DNA of 11,473 nt. Source: QHCF01 sp003244275 (lineage in GTDB: Bacteria > Actinomycetota > Acidimicrobiia > Acidimicrobiales > QHCF01). The notes under the pieces were generated by a model, which saw nothing but the letters and a program-made list of their open reading frames with translations, was not told the DNA's origin and did no database searches. Both the position numbers and the translations under genes were made by a program. The DNA is taken from NCBI GenBank assembly GCA_036806345.1, contig DAIROT010000061.1:1-11473 (forward strand), in the 5' to 3' direction. Every line of letters begins with the position of its first letter. The first letter of the stretch is position 1. This document shows positions 5,800 through 11,473 of this stretch, in pieces.

Positions 5800-6777
5800 A
5801 TGGTGACGGCTCAGGAGCAGGTGACCTCGGGGCACCCACCGCCTCCCGACGCCGACCGGCCGACCACCGGGCGGCGCCGCTGGCTCACCCGCCGACACCT
5901 CCAGGTGGCCATCGGCCTCCTGTGGCTGCTCGACGGGGCCCTCCAGTTCCAGCCCTACATGTTCAAGGCGGGAGCGGACGGCCTCCTCGGACCGCTGGCC
6001 GAGAACACCATGGGTCGACCCAACATGTTGACCGACGTGATTGGCACGGCCGTGAACCAGTTTGGCGCTCACCAGGCCCTCTACAACTCCTGCTTCGCTG
6101 CCATACAGATTCTCATCGCAATTGGGCTCCTCTGGCGGCGAGCGCTGCGGCCCGCTCTGGCCTTGTCGGTGGCCTGGGCGCTGGTCGTGTGGGTGCTGGG
6201 CGAGGCACTCGGCCAGATGACGGCCCCCCAGGCCTCGACCCCGTTCGGAGCGCCCGGGGCCGCGCTGCTCTACATCCTGGCCGCCCTGATGCTGTGGCCC
6301 AAGAAGGATGATGTCGAGCCGGCCATCGCCGACGCGGGGCTGCTCGGGGTCAGGGGATCCAGGTGGGCGTGGGCCGCCGTCTGGGGCGGGACCGCCCTGC
6401 TGGAGCTGGAGCTGGCCAACCATTCCCCCGATTCGATCTCCGCCCAGCTGGCCCACCAGGCCGACGGCCAGCTCGGCCTGCTGGCGGCCCTGGACCGGGG
6501 TGCCGCCCATCTCCTCGCCGGGCACGGGGTCGAGGTGGCACTGGGTGTGCTGGTGGTTCAGATCTTCATCGCCCAGGGCATCCTGCGGGGCCCGACCCGT
6601 CGCCTGGCGCTGGGCATCGGGATAGGGGTGGCGCTGGTGTACTGGGTGGTGGCCCAGAACTTTGGTGGCATCTTCACCGGCCAGGCCACCGATCCCAACT
6701 CCGGTCCCGTCTGGGTGCTGCTGGCGTTGCTCCTCTGGCCCAGGCGGACTTGCGCCATGAATCATGAAAAGACATGA
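5800..6777 (+). CDS. Polytopic membrane protein with internal duplication, function unknown
   Basis: The 325-residue product has a hydrophilic N-terminus (1-32) and about eight hydrophobic segments: roughly 33-51, 97-113, 117-136, 150-166, 189-205, 242-262, 266-284 and 302-313. It resembles a family of uncharacterised actinobacterial integral membrane proteins. Its two halves look related: QILIAIGLLWRRALRPALAL (103-122) aligns with QIFIAQGILRGPTRRLALGI (254-273), and the ends of both halves read LLxxLxALxLWPKK or LLALLLWPRR after a short loop containing a Pro and Gly. Each half would hold about four helices, similar in size to DoxX-like bundles, but I do not claim membership. ATG 5800 is followed directly by GTG. 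The stop lies in an inverted repeat (6761-6778). Confidence 0.75.
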   Translation: MVTAQEQVTSGHPPPPDADRPTTGRRRWLTRRHLQVAIGLLWLLDGALQFQPYMFKAGADGLLGPLAENTMGRPNMLTDVIGTAVNQFGAHQALYNSCFAAIQILIAIGLLWRRALRPALALSVAWALVVWVLGEALGQMTAPQASTPFGAPGAALLYILAALMLWPKKDDVEPAIADAGLLGVRGSRWAWAAVWGGTALLELELANHSPDSISAQLAHQADGQLGLLAALDRGAAHLLAGHGVEVALGVLVVQIFIAQGILRGPTRRLALGIGIGVALVYWVVAQNFGGIFTGQATDPNSGPVWVLLALLLWPRRTCAMNHEKT

Positions 6778-6778
6778 T
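6761..6778. repeat. Perfect inverted repeat spanning the stop codon
   Basis: ATCATG (6761-6766) and CATGAT (6773-6778) flank AAAAGA. The stop TGA of the membrane protein (6775-6777) lies in the right arm. It is an AT-rich patch in very GC-rich DNA, 39 bp before the next start. There is no T-run, so it is a better fit to an operator for the next gene than to an intrinsic terminator; this is inference. Confidence 0.4.
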
Positions 6779-6816
6779 AGACCCTCGATGTATCAGACGA
6801 TGCGAAAGGGGCGGTG

Positions 6817-7128
6817 ATGCTGGCTGTCGAGGTGGCGCTGAGTGTGACGGTAGGGCTGTGCGGGGTGCTGGCGGTGGTGGCCGCATGGCGGTGGTTGCCG
6901 GGCGTGATCGATCTGGGCGTGGACGACGGCGATGATGGCGGAGGTGGTGGCGGGGGCGGAGAGCCCCACCCGCTTCCGGTCGGCCCATCAGCCTGGGAGC
7001 CTGTGCTCGTGCCCGATGTGAGCGTCGACGACGTCTGGCGATTCTCGGACCGGGACCTGGCGGACATCGGGGCCTGGCTGGCTACACACGAATCGGGGAC
7101 CCAGCAGCCCAGCCCAGTGCCGACCTGA
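6817..7128 (+). CDS. Small single-helix membrane protein, unknown function
   Basis: The 103-residue product has one N-terminal hydrophobic helix (about residues 3-23), a short segment AAWRWLPGVIDLG, an acidic stretch DDGDD, a run of eight glycines (41-48), and a C-terminal part with a predicted helix VDDVWRFSDRDLADIGAWL. The layout suggests a membrane-anchored domain on a flexible tether. I recognise no family. AAAGGGG lies 5 nt upstream of ATG 6817; an in-frame GTG at 6814 directly precedes it. It follows the larger membrane protein by 39 bp and may be co-transcribed. It converges on the YihY gene with a 15-bp gap and no visible terminator. G/C-rich third positions support coding. Confidence 0.6.
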   Translation: MLAVEVALSVTVGLCGVLAVVAAWRWLPGVIDLGVDDGDDGGGGGGGGEPHPLPVGPSAWEPVLVPDVSVDDVWRFSDRDLADIGAWLATHESGTQQPSPVPT

Positions 7129-7143
7129 ATCCACCAGCCGCCG

Positions 7144-8157
7144 TCAGGTGACCTCGGCGGCCCGTCGCTCGAAGGCGGCATTGACCGAGCCGCCGGCGAG
7201 GATGGCGTACCCGGTCAGGTAGAGCCAGAAGATGAGCAGGGCCACTCCGGCGAAGGCGCCGTAGGTCTTGGCGTAGGAGGAGCTGCCAAAGCTCGACGTG
7301 TAGAACGAGAAGCCGATCGAGATGACCGCCCAGATGGCTGTGCCCAGCAGTGAGCCGGGGGTGACCCAGCGCCAGTGGGGCCGCTCCCGGTTGGGGCCGA
7401 GCCAGTACAGGGCCGAGAACAATATGCTGATCAGGCCCAGGGCGACCACCCAGCGCACGGCGGTCCAGGCCGCCGCGAAGGTCCCCCCGGCGATAGGGAT
7501 GTTGCCCTGGATGGCACTACCGATCTGGCTGCCGAAGATGATGAGGGCCGACGCTGCGCCTCCCAGCACCGCCGATGCCGCCAGGAGAGCGATGGCCACC
7601 AGCCGCTTGCTCAGGAAGGATCGGTCGCTGGGCACCTGGTAGGCGATGTCCAGGCTCTGCTCGACCGTCACCATCCCCGCACTGGCGCTGTAGAGGGCAA
7701 CGACCGCGGCCACGATGACGGCCGGGAGGGTGCCGCCGGTGTGCTTCTCGGCTTGTGAGATGGCCGCAGTGAGGACTCCGGCAGCCCCCCCCGGCAGGGC
7801 CTTGGTCACCCCCTTGATCAGGTTCTCGGTCACGTGCTGGGGAATGTGGACCAGGGCGGCGATACCGAGCAGGGCAATGATCAGGGGGAACAGGGAGAGA
7901 AACCACTGGTAGGCGAAGGCCCCGGCGGCCATGCTCGCCCGATCCCGCTTCATCTGGGCCTTGGCTGACTTGACCGCCACCTTCCAGCTCCGGGGGGACA
8001 GGTCCGCCGGGGAGCTGGCCCGCGGCGCGGGCCGTCGCTCCGGGGTACCGCCTCCAGCGGCGGCCGGGGAGCTGGCCTCCGCCGTCGAGGCGGTGTCGGT
8101 GGTGGGCGGTCGTCTCGGCATGCTGACCAAGCGGGACTTGGTCGTGGTGTCAGTCAT
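7144..8157 (-). CDS. YihY/BrkB family inner-membrane protein
   Basis: The 337-residue protein begins with a ~50-residue Ser/Thr/Pro/Ala-rich cytoplasmic segment and then shows the YihY pattern: AGAFAYQWFLSLFPLIIALL (78-97), a second segment at about 146-164, SLDIAYQVP (168-176), paired helices at 186-209 and 230-254, GSLLGTAIWAVISIGFSFY (268-286), and a final helix YGAFAGVALLIFWLYLTGY (299-317) before the conserved small-residue end AILAGGSVNAAFE. The family is known as YihY or BrkB and was once misnamed RNase BN; its transport or structural role is not established. ATG 8157 has AGGAG nine nt upstream, so the start is well supported. It is divergent from the DUF2236 gene. Confidence 0.9.
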   Translation of the reverse strand: MTDTTTKSRLVSMPRRPPTTDTASTAEASSPAAAGGGTPERRPAPRASSPADLSPRSWKVAVKSAKAQMKRDRASMAAGAFAYQWFLSLFPLIIALLGIAALVHIPQHVTENLIKGVTKALPGGAAGVLTAAISQAEKHTGGTLPAVIVAAVVALYSASAGMVTVEQSLDIAYQVPSDRSFLSKRLVAIALLAASAVLGGAASALIIFGSQIGSAIQGNIPIAGGTFAAAWTAVRWVVALGLISILFSALYWLGPNRERPHWRWVTPGSLLGTAIWAVISIGFSFYTSSFGSSSYAKTYGAFAGVALLIFWLYLTGYAILAGGSVNAAFERRAAEVT

Positions 8158-8207
8158 CGAAGGGTTCTCCTCGCTCGCAGATCGACCGCTGTTCGATGGC
8201 CTCTATA

Positions 8208-8217
8208 CCCGATCGGG
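8208..8217. promoter_or_regulatory. Perfect 10-bp palindrome in the YihY-DUF2236 divergent spacer
   Basis: CCCGATCGGG is a perfect palindrome, preceded by TATACC at 8204-8209. It lies roughly mid-way in the 88-bp spacer between ATG 8157 (minus) and ATG 8246 (plus), where a shared operator would be expected. A second box TAGGTT (8231-8236) precedes the plus-strand start by 9 nt and may be its -10. A 10-bp GC palindrome can arise by chance in such DNA. Confidence 0.3.
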
Positions 8218-8245
8218 CTGGCGGCCCGCATAGGTTGGGCAACTG

Positions 8246-9256
8246 ATGCTAATTGAGTGGCTGTCCCAGGTCCCCAACCCGGCTACCCCCTTTCGCCCGG
8301 CAGTGGTCGCCCGCATGGGTCGGCTGTTCGGCGCCGACCGGTTGCCCCAGGAGCAGTACACCGATCCGCCCGGCGATCCCGGGTTGTTCGGGCCCCGGAG
8401 TGTCACCTGGCGCGTCCACGCCAATCCGGCCATGGTGATAGGCGGATTCAGCGCAGTGATGCTCCAGACCCTTCACCCTCTGGCCATGGCCGGGGTGGCC
8501 GATCACTCGGCCTGGCGGGAGGAGCCCCTCAGGCGCCTGTCCCGGACGTCCTCGTTCGTGGTGGCCACCACCTATGGCTCGATACCAGTGGCCGACGCCA
8601 TGATCGAGGTGGTCAAGGCGGTCCACGCCCGGGTGGTGGGCACCGCCCCCGACGGCCGGAGCTACTCGGCCAACGATCCCGCCCTGCTGCGCTGGATTCA
8701 CGTGGCCGAGGTGACCAGCTTCCTACGGGCCTACCAGCAGTACGAGCCGTGGCCCCTGTCGGGAGCCGACGCCGACCGCTACCTGGACGAGGTGGCGGTG
8801 GTGGCCGAGCGCTTGGGGGCCACCGAGGTGCCCCGCAGCCGGGCCCAGGTACGGGCCTACCTGCGAGAGGTCCGTCCGGAGCTGGCCGCCGGCGAGCAGG
8901 CCCGGGGCGCCGTCGAATTCGTGAGGAACCCCCTGGGAGACGATCCGTGGACGCAGGCTGCCTACGGGTTAGTGGTCCAGGCCGGCATCGGCCTGCTGCC
9001 GGGCTGGGCTCGGGCCATGTTGGGCCTGCACCAGTCGGCGGTGGTGGAGCGCACGATCGTCCGGCCGGCGACCTGGAGCCTGATCAGCGCCATGCGCCTG
9101 GCCACCGGTCCGCCCCCGGCACTGATCCAGGCCCAGGTCCGCTGCGCGATGGTCCCCGCGCCGGTGGGCGGGGCCGGTTGCGCGGCGACCCTCACGCCGG
9201 CGGCCCAGGCCCGCGGCGCGGCGGGCCCCGCCCCCGTGGGCGCAGGCCGCCCTTGA
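8246..9256 (+). CDS. DUF2236 / oxygenase MpaB-like protein
   Basis: The 336-residue product carries the DUF2236 (MpaB, Lcp-related) pattern: VTWRVHANP (53-61), GGFSAVMLQTLHPLAMAGV (66-84) followed by His87, LSRTSSFVVATTYGS (98-112), VHARVVG with His127, GRSYSANDP (137-145) and LRWIHVAEVTSFLRAY (148-163). Members related to Lcp and MpaB are heme-containing oxygenases; the conserved His and Arg residues here agree, but heme binding and substrate are not shown. ATG 8246 has no strong ribosome site. The C-terminal ~35 residues (about 302-336) are Ala/Pro/Gly-rich and look like a poorly conserved tail. Its stop overlaps the TTG start of the next gene as TTGA, so the two are probably translationally coupled. 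Confidence 0.85.
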   Translation: MLIEWLSQVPNPATPFRPAVVARMGRLFGADRLPQEQYTDPPGDPGLFGPRSVTWRVHANPAMVIGGFSAVMLQTLHPLAMAGVADHSAWREEPLRRLSRTSSFVVATTYGSIPVADAMIEVVKAVHARVVGTAPDGRSYSANDPALLRWIHVAEVTSFLRAYQQYEPWPLSGADADRYLDEVAVVAERLGATEVPRSRAQVRAYLREVRPELAAGEQARGAVEFVRNPLGDDPWTQAAYGLVVQAGIGLLPGWARAMLGLHQSAVVERTIVRPATWSLISAMRLATGPPPALIQAQVRCAMVPAPVGGAGCAATLTPAAQARGAAGPAPVGAGRP

Positions 9257-9963
9257 CCGATGTCAGTGGCCTGCTGCAGGCCCACCTGAGCGACTGGCTG
9301 GGAATGTGGCCGCCTCCGCCGGGCCAGGTAGTGGCGGTCAGCTGCCAGTGGCGAGCCAGGGCCGGGTGGGACAGCCAGATCCACCCGTTCGTGGGTGTGG
9401 CCAGTCCTGATGGTGCGGTACTGTCACTGCCGTCCGCCGCCCAGCCCAAGGTAGCGGAGCTGATCGCGGCCACCTCGGCCACATCCAGCTCGGCGATGGG
9501 CGCCGTTCTGGACGCGGTGGGGGAGCGCCTGGCCGACCTGGTGTGGGCGGGGTCCAGTTGGGGAAAGGGCTGTTTTCGCTGGACGGGTCACCCCGTCGAG
9601 CTGGAGGATGTCGGGGAATGGGTGGCGCGCGACGATCCCCGGGTGCCGGAGTGGCTGGCCCCCTTCAACGGGGAGGTGCTGGTGGCGTGGGACGAGGAGG
9701 GTCGCTACGCCGCTGGAGTGGGTCGCAAGATGCACAACCAGTGGGGCCACGAGCTGGCCGTGGCTACCGAGGAATGGATGCAGGGCCGAGGCCTGGCGAG
9801 CCGCCTGGTAGCCCAGGCCGCCCGCCAGGTCCTGGCCGACGGCGCCGTTCCCACCTACCTGCACAGCTACGCCAACCAGGCCTCGGCTCGGGTCGCTGAG
9901 GCAGCAGGATTTGGGGATCAGGGCTGGCAGACGCTCGGCCTGTGGGGCCGCTCGGAGCCCTGA
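9253..9963 (+). CDS. GNAT-family N-acetyltransferase
   Basis: The 236-residue product has its recognisable domain at the C-terminus: strand and turn GRYAAGVGRKMHNQWGHELA (150-169), the acetyl-CoA loop ATEEWMQGRGLASRLVAQAA (171-190) with the QxxGxA-type motif QGRGLA, and the family's motif-B region NQASARVAEAAGF (208-220). Residues 1-120 lack clear acetyltransferase motifs and may be a second, degenerate GNAT-like half, as in double-domain GNATs. The acceptor is unknown. TTG 9253 gives a 4-bp overlap with the preceding stop and has AGG six nt upstream; the same frame runs open far upstream, but that is the shadow of the DUF2236 gene. An internal ATG at residue 18 is an alternative start. Confidence 0.8.
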   Translation: MTDVSGLLQAHLSDWLGMWPPPPGQVVAVSCQWRARAGWDSQIHPFVGVASPDGAVLSLPSAAQPKVAELIAATSATSSSAMGAVLDAVGERLADLVWAGSSWGKGCFRWTGHPVELEDVGEWVARDDPRVPEWLAPFNGEVLVAWDEEGRYAAGVGRKMHNQWGHELAVATEEWMQGRGLASRLVAQAARQVLADGAVPTYLHSYANQASARVAEAAGFGDQGWQTLGLWGRSEP

Positions 9964-9970
9964 CCGAACA

Positions 9971-9985
9971 CGGCCCTCAGGGCCG
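9971..9985. terminator. GC-rich inverted repeat between convergent genes, possible bidirectional terminator
   Basis: CGGCCC (9971-9976) and GGGCCG (9980-9985) flank TCA, which is the stop codon of the minus-strand PNPOx gene. The outer pentamers GGAGC (9954-9958) and GCTCC (9985-9989) could extend the pairing. It sits exactly where convergent GNAT and PNPOx transcripts meet (13-bp gap). There is no T-run, so termination is inference. Confidence 0.35.
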
Positions 9986-10468
9986 CTCCCGGGCCTCCGG
10001 CTCGGTGCCTGGACGCCACACTTCAACGTGGTGGCCGTCAGGAGGGACCACCTCAAACCAGGCGGCCTGGTCGATGTCGAGTCGGAACAGGTGCCATTGG
10101 TCGCCGTCGGGGGCCCATCCGGTGAGCGACTCGAGGGCTCGGCAATACCGGCGGCGCTCGTCTTTGTCGGCCACGGGCGCCGCTCGCCCGTACAGCTTGA
10201 AGTCGCCCTCCTGGCCGCTCTTGTCGCTCACCGTGCTGTGAACCACGCAGCGGGGGTCGCGTTCAAGGTCCCGAGCCTTGAGGGATTGCCAGATCATCCC
10301 GAGGTACAGGTCACCCTCGATGATCAAGGGTTCCACCGGGCTGATCCGGGGCGACCCGTCACGGCGAAGGGTCCCCATCAGGCACAACCCGGTCGACTCC
10401 AGGCGGCGCCTACCCCGCTCACACAAGTCGGGTGCCTCGGCGGCGAACTCCTGCCAGTGGGCCACCAC
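9977..10468 (-). CDS. Pyridoxamine 5'-phosphate oxidase-like split-barrel flavoprotein
   Basis: The 163-residue product has the PNPOx-like split-barrel pattern: CLMGTLRRDGSPRISPVEP (29-47), then GDLYLGMIWQSLKARDLERD (52-71), CVVHSTV (74-80), GDFKLYGRAAPV (88-99) and a C-terminal FRLDIDQAAWFEV (128-140). This fold binds FMN, F420 or heme in different subfamilies; many actinobacterial members are F420-dependent, but the cofactor cannot be fixed from sequence alone. GTG 10468, followed by a second GTG, has GGAAG seven nt upstream. It follows the minus-strand membrane protein gene by 41 bp and may share its transcript. Alternative annotations are 'pyridoxamine 5'-phosphate oxidase family protein' or 'general stress FMN-binding split barrel'. 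Confidence 0.85.
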   Translation of the reverse strand: MVAHWQEFAAEAPDLCERGRRRLESTGLCLMGTLRRDGSPRISPVEPLIIEGDLYLGMIWQSLKARDLERDPRCVVHSTVSDKSGQEGDFKLYGRAAPVADKDERRRYCRALESLTGWAPDGDQWHLFRLDIDQAAWFEVVPPDGHHVEVWRPGTEPEARERP

Positions 10469-10509
10469 CTCAAGTCTTCCAGGACTGAGTCATCCGGGAC
10501 CCAGTTGCC

Positions 10510-11028
10510 TTATCCAGGGTATTTTCGTGCCGTAGGCCTGGGTGAGCGCCCGGGAGCGGCGGCGCCGTCAGGTGCATCGGAGACGGCGCCGCGAGCTCTG
10601 ATGATCCGTGCATATTCGAGCACGCCCCAGAGAGCCAGGATCCCGGTCAACTCCCAGCCGACGTTGTAGGAGCCGACGTACTCGAGCACGGTGACGGTGA
10701 TGGCGATCAGGACAAAGAGGGCGGCGCTGCCCCGGACCGCCTTGGGGTTGATGTACGAAACGAGCAGCAGGGCCAGGCCCACGAACCCGAAGACCACCAG
10801 CTGCTGGTAATCGGCGATGTTGAGCCGGGCCCCGAGGGTCAAGCCGCCGCCGACGGCCAGCGCGACCGTGCCCGCGCCGATGTAGCGCGCTGCTGTCCCG
10901 TCGACCAGCCAGGCCAGGGTGGCGGCGGCGCCCAGCACCGCCAGGTTTTCCTCGAACTTGAAACCCAGCAGTTCGGCGCCTACGGCCACCACCGCCGCCC
11001 CCGCCGCACCACGAGCCTGCGTCTCCAC
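10510..11028 (-). CDS. Five-helix membrane protein, function unknown
   Basis: From GTG 11028 the product is 172 residues with about five hydrophobic segments at 28-42, 48-62, 75-92, 101-118 and 124-140, joined by very short loops such as SYINPKAVRG and EYVGSYNVGWE, and a Pro/Ala/Arg-rich C-terminal tail. I do not recognise a family. The start is uncertain: the frame runs open to GTG 11100, but the extra residues are Pro/Arg-rich antisense of the neighbouring tandem repeat. GTG 10992 is another option with a G-run five nt upstream. From 11028 only 29 bp separate it from the divergent plus-strand frame, which leaves no room for two ordinary promoters, so one of the starts is likely wrong. Confidence 0.6.
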   Translation of the reverse strand: METQARGAAGAAVVAVGAELLGFKFEENLAVLGAAATLAWLVDGTAARYIGAGTVALAVGGGLTLGARLNIADYQQLVVFGFVGLALLLVSYINPKAVRGSAALFVLIAITVTVLEYVGSYNVGWELTGILALWGVLEYARIIRARGAVSDAPDGAAAPGRSPRPTARKYPG

Positions 11029-11057
11029 CGCCCCCGCCCGCGGCAGAGCCGCCCGCG

Positions 11058-11117
11058 GTGGTGGCCCAGCCCGTGGTGGCCCAGCCCGTGGTCGCCGCAC
11101 CCGTGGTTGCCGCGGAG
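11058..11117 (+). repeat. 15-bp tandem repeat encoding VVAxP
   Basis: Four consecutive 15-bp units: 11058-11072 and 11073-11087 are identical (GTGGTGGCCCAGCCC), 11088-11102 and 11103-11117 are diverged copies. In the plus frame they encode VVAQP, VVAQP, VVAAP and VVAAE. The decay of the copies from left to right fits slippage-driven growth at the left end. Confidence 0.75.
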
Positions 11118-11304
11118 ACGCGGAGCACGGACGTGGTACTCGAGCGTCGCGGTCCCCACCCCGTGCTCATGCTCCTGGTTGGGTTCATCGTGGGCGCGCT
11201 GATCGGTCTGGCCATCGCCTATCTCCTCCTCCACCACGACGACGCCCGGCGGCCCGACACCGTCGCCCACGGCGGTGCTCCGCCATCTCGCCGGCACGTT
11301 CTGA
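11058..11304 (+). CDS. Small single-helix membrane protein with VVAxP repeat and apparent frameshift
   Basis: From GTG 11058 the frame encodes the VVAxP repeats (1-20), a charged segment ending RRGPHP, and one transmembrane helix (36-58) with the glycine pattern GFIVGALIGLAIAYLLLHH, then DDARRPDTVAH. The same frame has no stop before the window end and becomes Arg-rich. Between about 11260 and 11275 the G/C-rich third positions switch to the +1 frame, which reads TAVLRHLAGTF and stops at TGA 11302-11304, just before the next start. One extra base here, real or a sequence error, would explain this. The N-terminus is also uncertain, since the frame is open and Pro-rich back to 10962 without a start codon. 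Function unknown. Confidence 0.5.
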
Positions 11305-11313
11305 GGTCTCGAC

Positions 11314-11473
11314 GTGAACGACGTGTATCCCGCCGGTGCTCCGCCCGGAGGCGTTGGCGTCACCGAGGATCCGGAATCCACCCGGCCGGCGCTCTGGGTG
11401 GCCATCGGGGCGATCGCCGGCCTCCTGGCAGGTCTCCTCTTCGGATACCTGCTGTTTCACAAGACCACCAAGC
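11314..11473 (+). CDS. Small membrane protein, partial (cut by window edge)
   Basis: GTG 11314 has GAGG seven nt upstream and follows the preceding stop by 9 bp. The visible 53 residues comprise a short hydrophilic segment rich in Pro and Gly (MNDVYPAGAPPGG), then ESTRP and one helix (26-48) with glycines every three to four residues, IGAIAGLLAGLLFGYLLFH, followed by basic KTTK. The gene runs off the right edge. The helix end YLLFHK resembles YLLLHH of the gene before it, suggesting a tandem pair of related single-helix proteins. No family is recognised. Confidence 0.6.
   Translation, partial: MNDVYPAGAPPGGVGVTEDPESTRPALWVAIGAIAGLLAGLLFGYLLFHKTTK

Noticed and set aside
5785..6765. 326-residue minus-strand frame
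   Set aside because: Antisense of the duplicated membrane protein; Gln/Gly-rich and without hydrophobic segments.
8257..9252. Upstream extension of the GNAT frame giving a 568-residue fusion
   Set aside because: The extension is the +2 shadow of the DUF2236 gene; real acetyltransferase sequence begins after TTG 9253.
10962..11057. Proline-rich N-terminal extension of the gene at 11058
   Set aside because: The frame is open but has no start codon, and it is antisense to the Gly/Ala-rich N-terminus of the minus-strand membrane protein.
1..11473. CRISPR array, tRNA or rRNA genes
   Set aside because: No regularly spaced repeats of CRISPR size, no cloverleaf with CCA end and no rRNA-like sequence were seen on reading through.

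Overview
The window is high-GC DNA (roughly 70% by eye, not counted) with strong G/C preference at third codon positions, GTG and TTG starts next to ATG, tight gene packing, and two genes whose -10 boxes sit so close to the start codon that their mRNAs look leaderless. With the gene families present (an actinobacterial-style IstB helper fragment, a cobalamin-binding protein without signal peptide, a DUF2236/MpaB protein, YihY/BrkB and PNPOx-like proteins) this points to an actinomycete, possibly an uncultured or acidimicrobial lineage. The lineage is inference; no rRNA or tRNA gene is present to settle it.

Layout. Positions 2-205 hold the N-terminal stub of an IS21-type istB gene that runs into the 3' end of a minus-strand cobalamin-binding protein gene (100-1056), whose last ~20 codons are IS-derived. 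Positions 1230-4730 form a compact molybdate operon: an HTH regulator with a Mop/TOBE sensor domain, a ModA/WtpA-type binding lipoprotein, and a single 728-residue ModB-ModC fusion, all with overlapping ends. A stand-alone molbindin gene (mop) lies on the opposite strand at 4647-4883. It overlaps the end of modBC and is coupled by a 17-bp overlap to an upstream HAD-IB phosphatase gene (4867-5646). The mop unit therefore faces the transporter operon tail to tail and is transcribed from its own promoter region near 5735.

Positions 5800-7128 carry a membrane protein with an internal duplication and a small one-helix membrane protein. A minus-strand YihY/BrkB membrane protein (7144-8157) is divergent from a DUF2236/MpaB gene (8246-9256), which is coupled through a TTGA overlap to a GNAT acetyltransferase gene (9253-9963). 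A PNPOx-fold flavoprotein and an unrecognised five-helix membrane protein follow on the minus strand. At the right edge are two small plus-strand genes, each for a single-helix protein with a glycine-rich transmembrane segment ending in YLLxH. The first contains a 15-bp tandem repeat and an apparent one-base frameshift; the second is cut by the window edge.

How the genes work together. The best-supported system is molybdenum (or tungsten) handling: uptake (ModA plus ModBC), sensing (HTH-Mop) and cytoplasmic buffering (Mop). The 8-mer TACTTGCC occurs at the start of the regulator/transporter operon and twice at the start of the HAD-mop unit, twice as the loop of a small hairpin, and I saw it nowhere else. 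It is a candidate shared control element. No CRISPR array, tRNA, rRNA or complete mobile element was seen. No gene-free stretch exceeds 300 bases.
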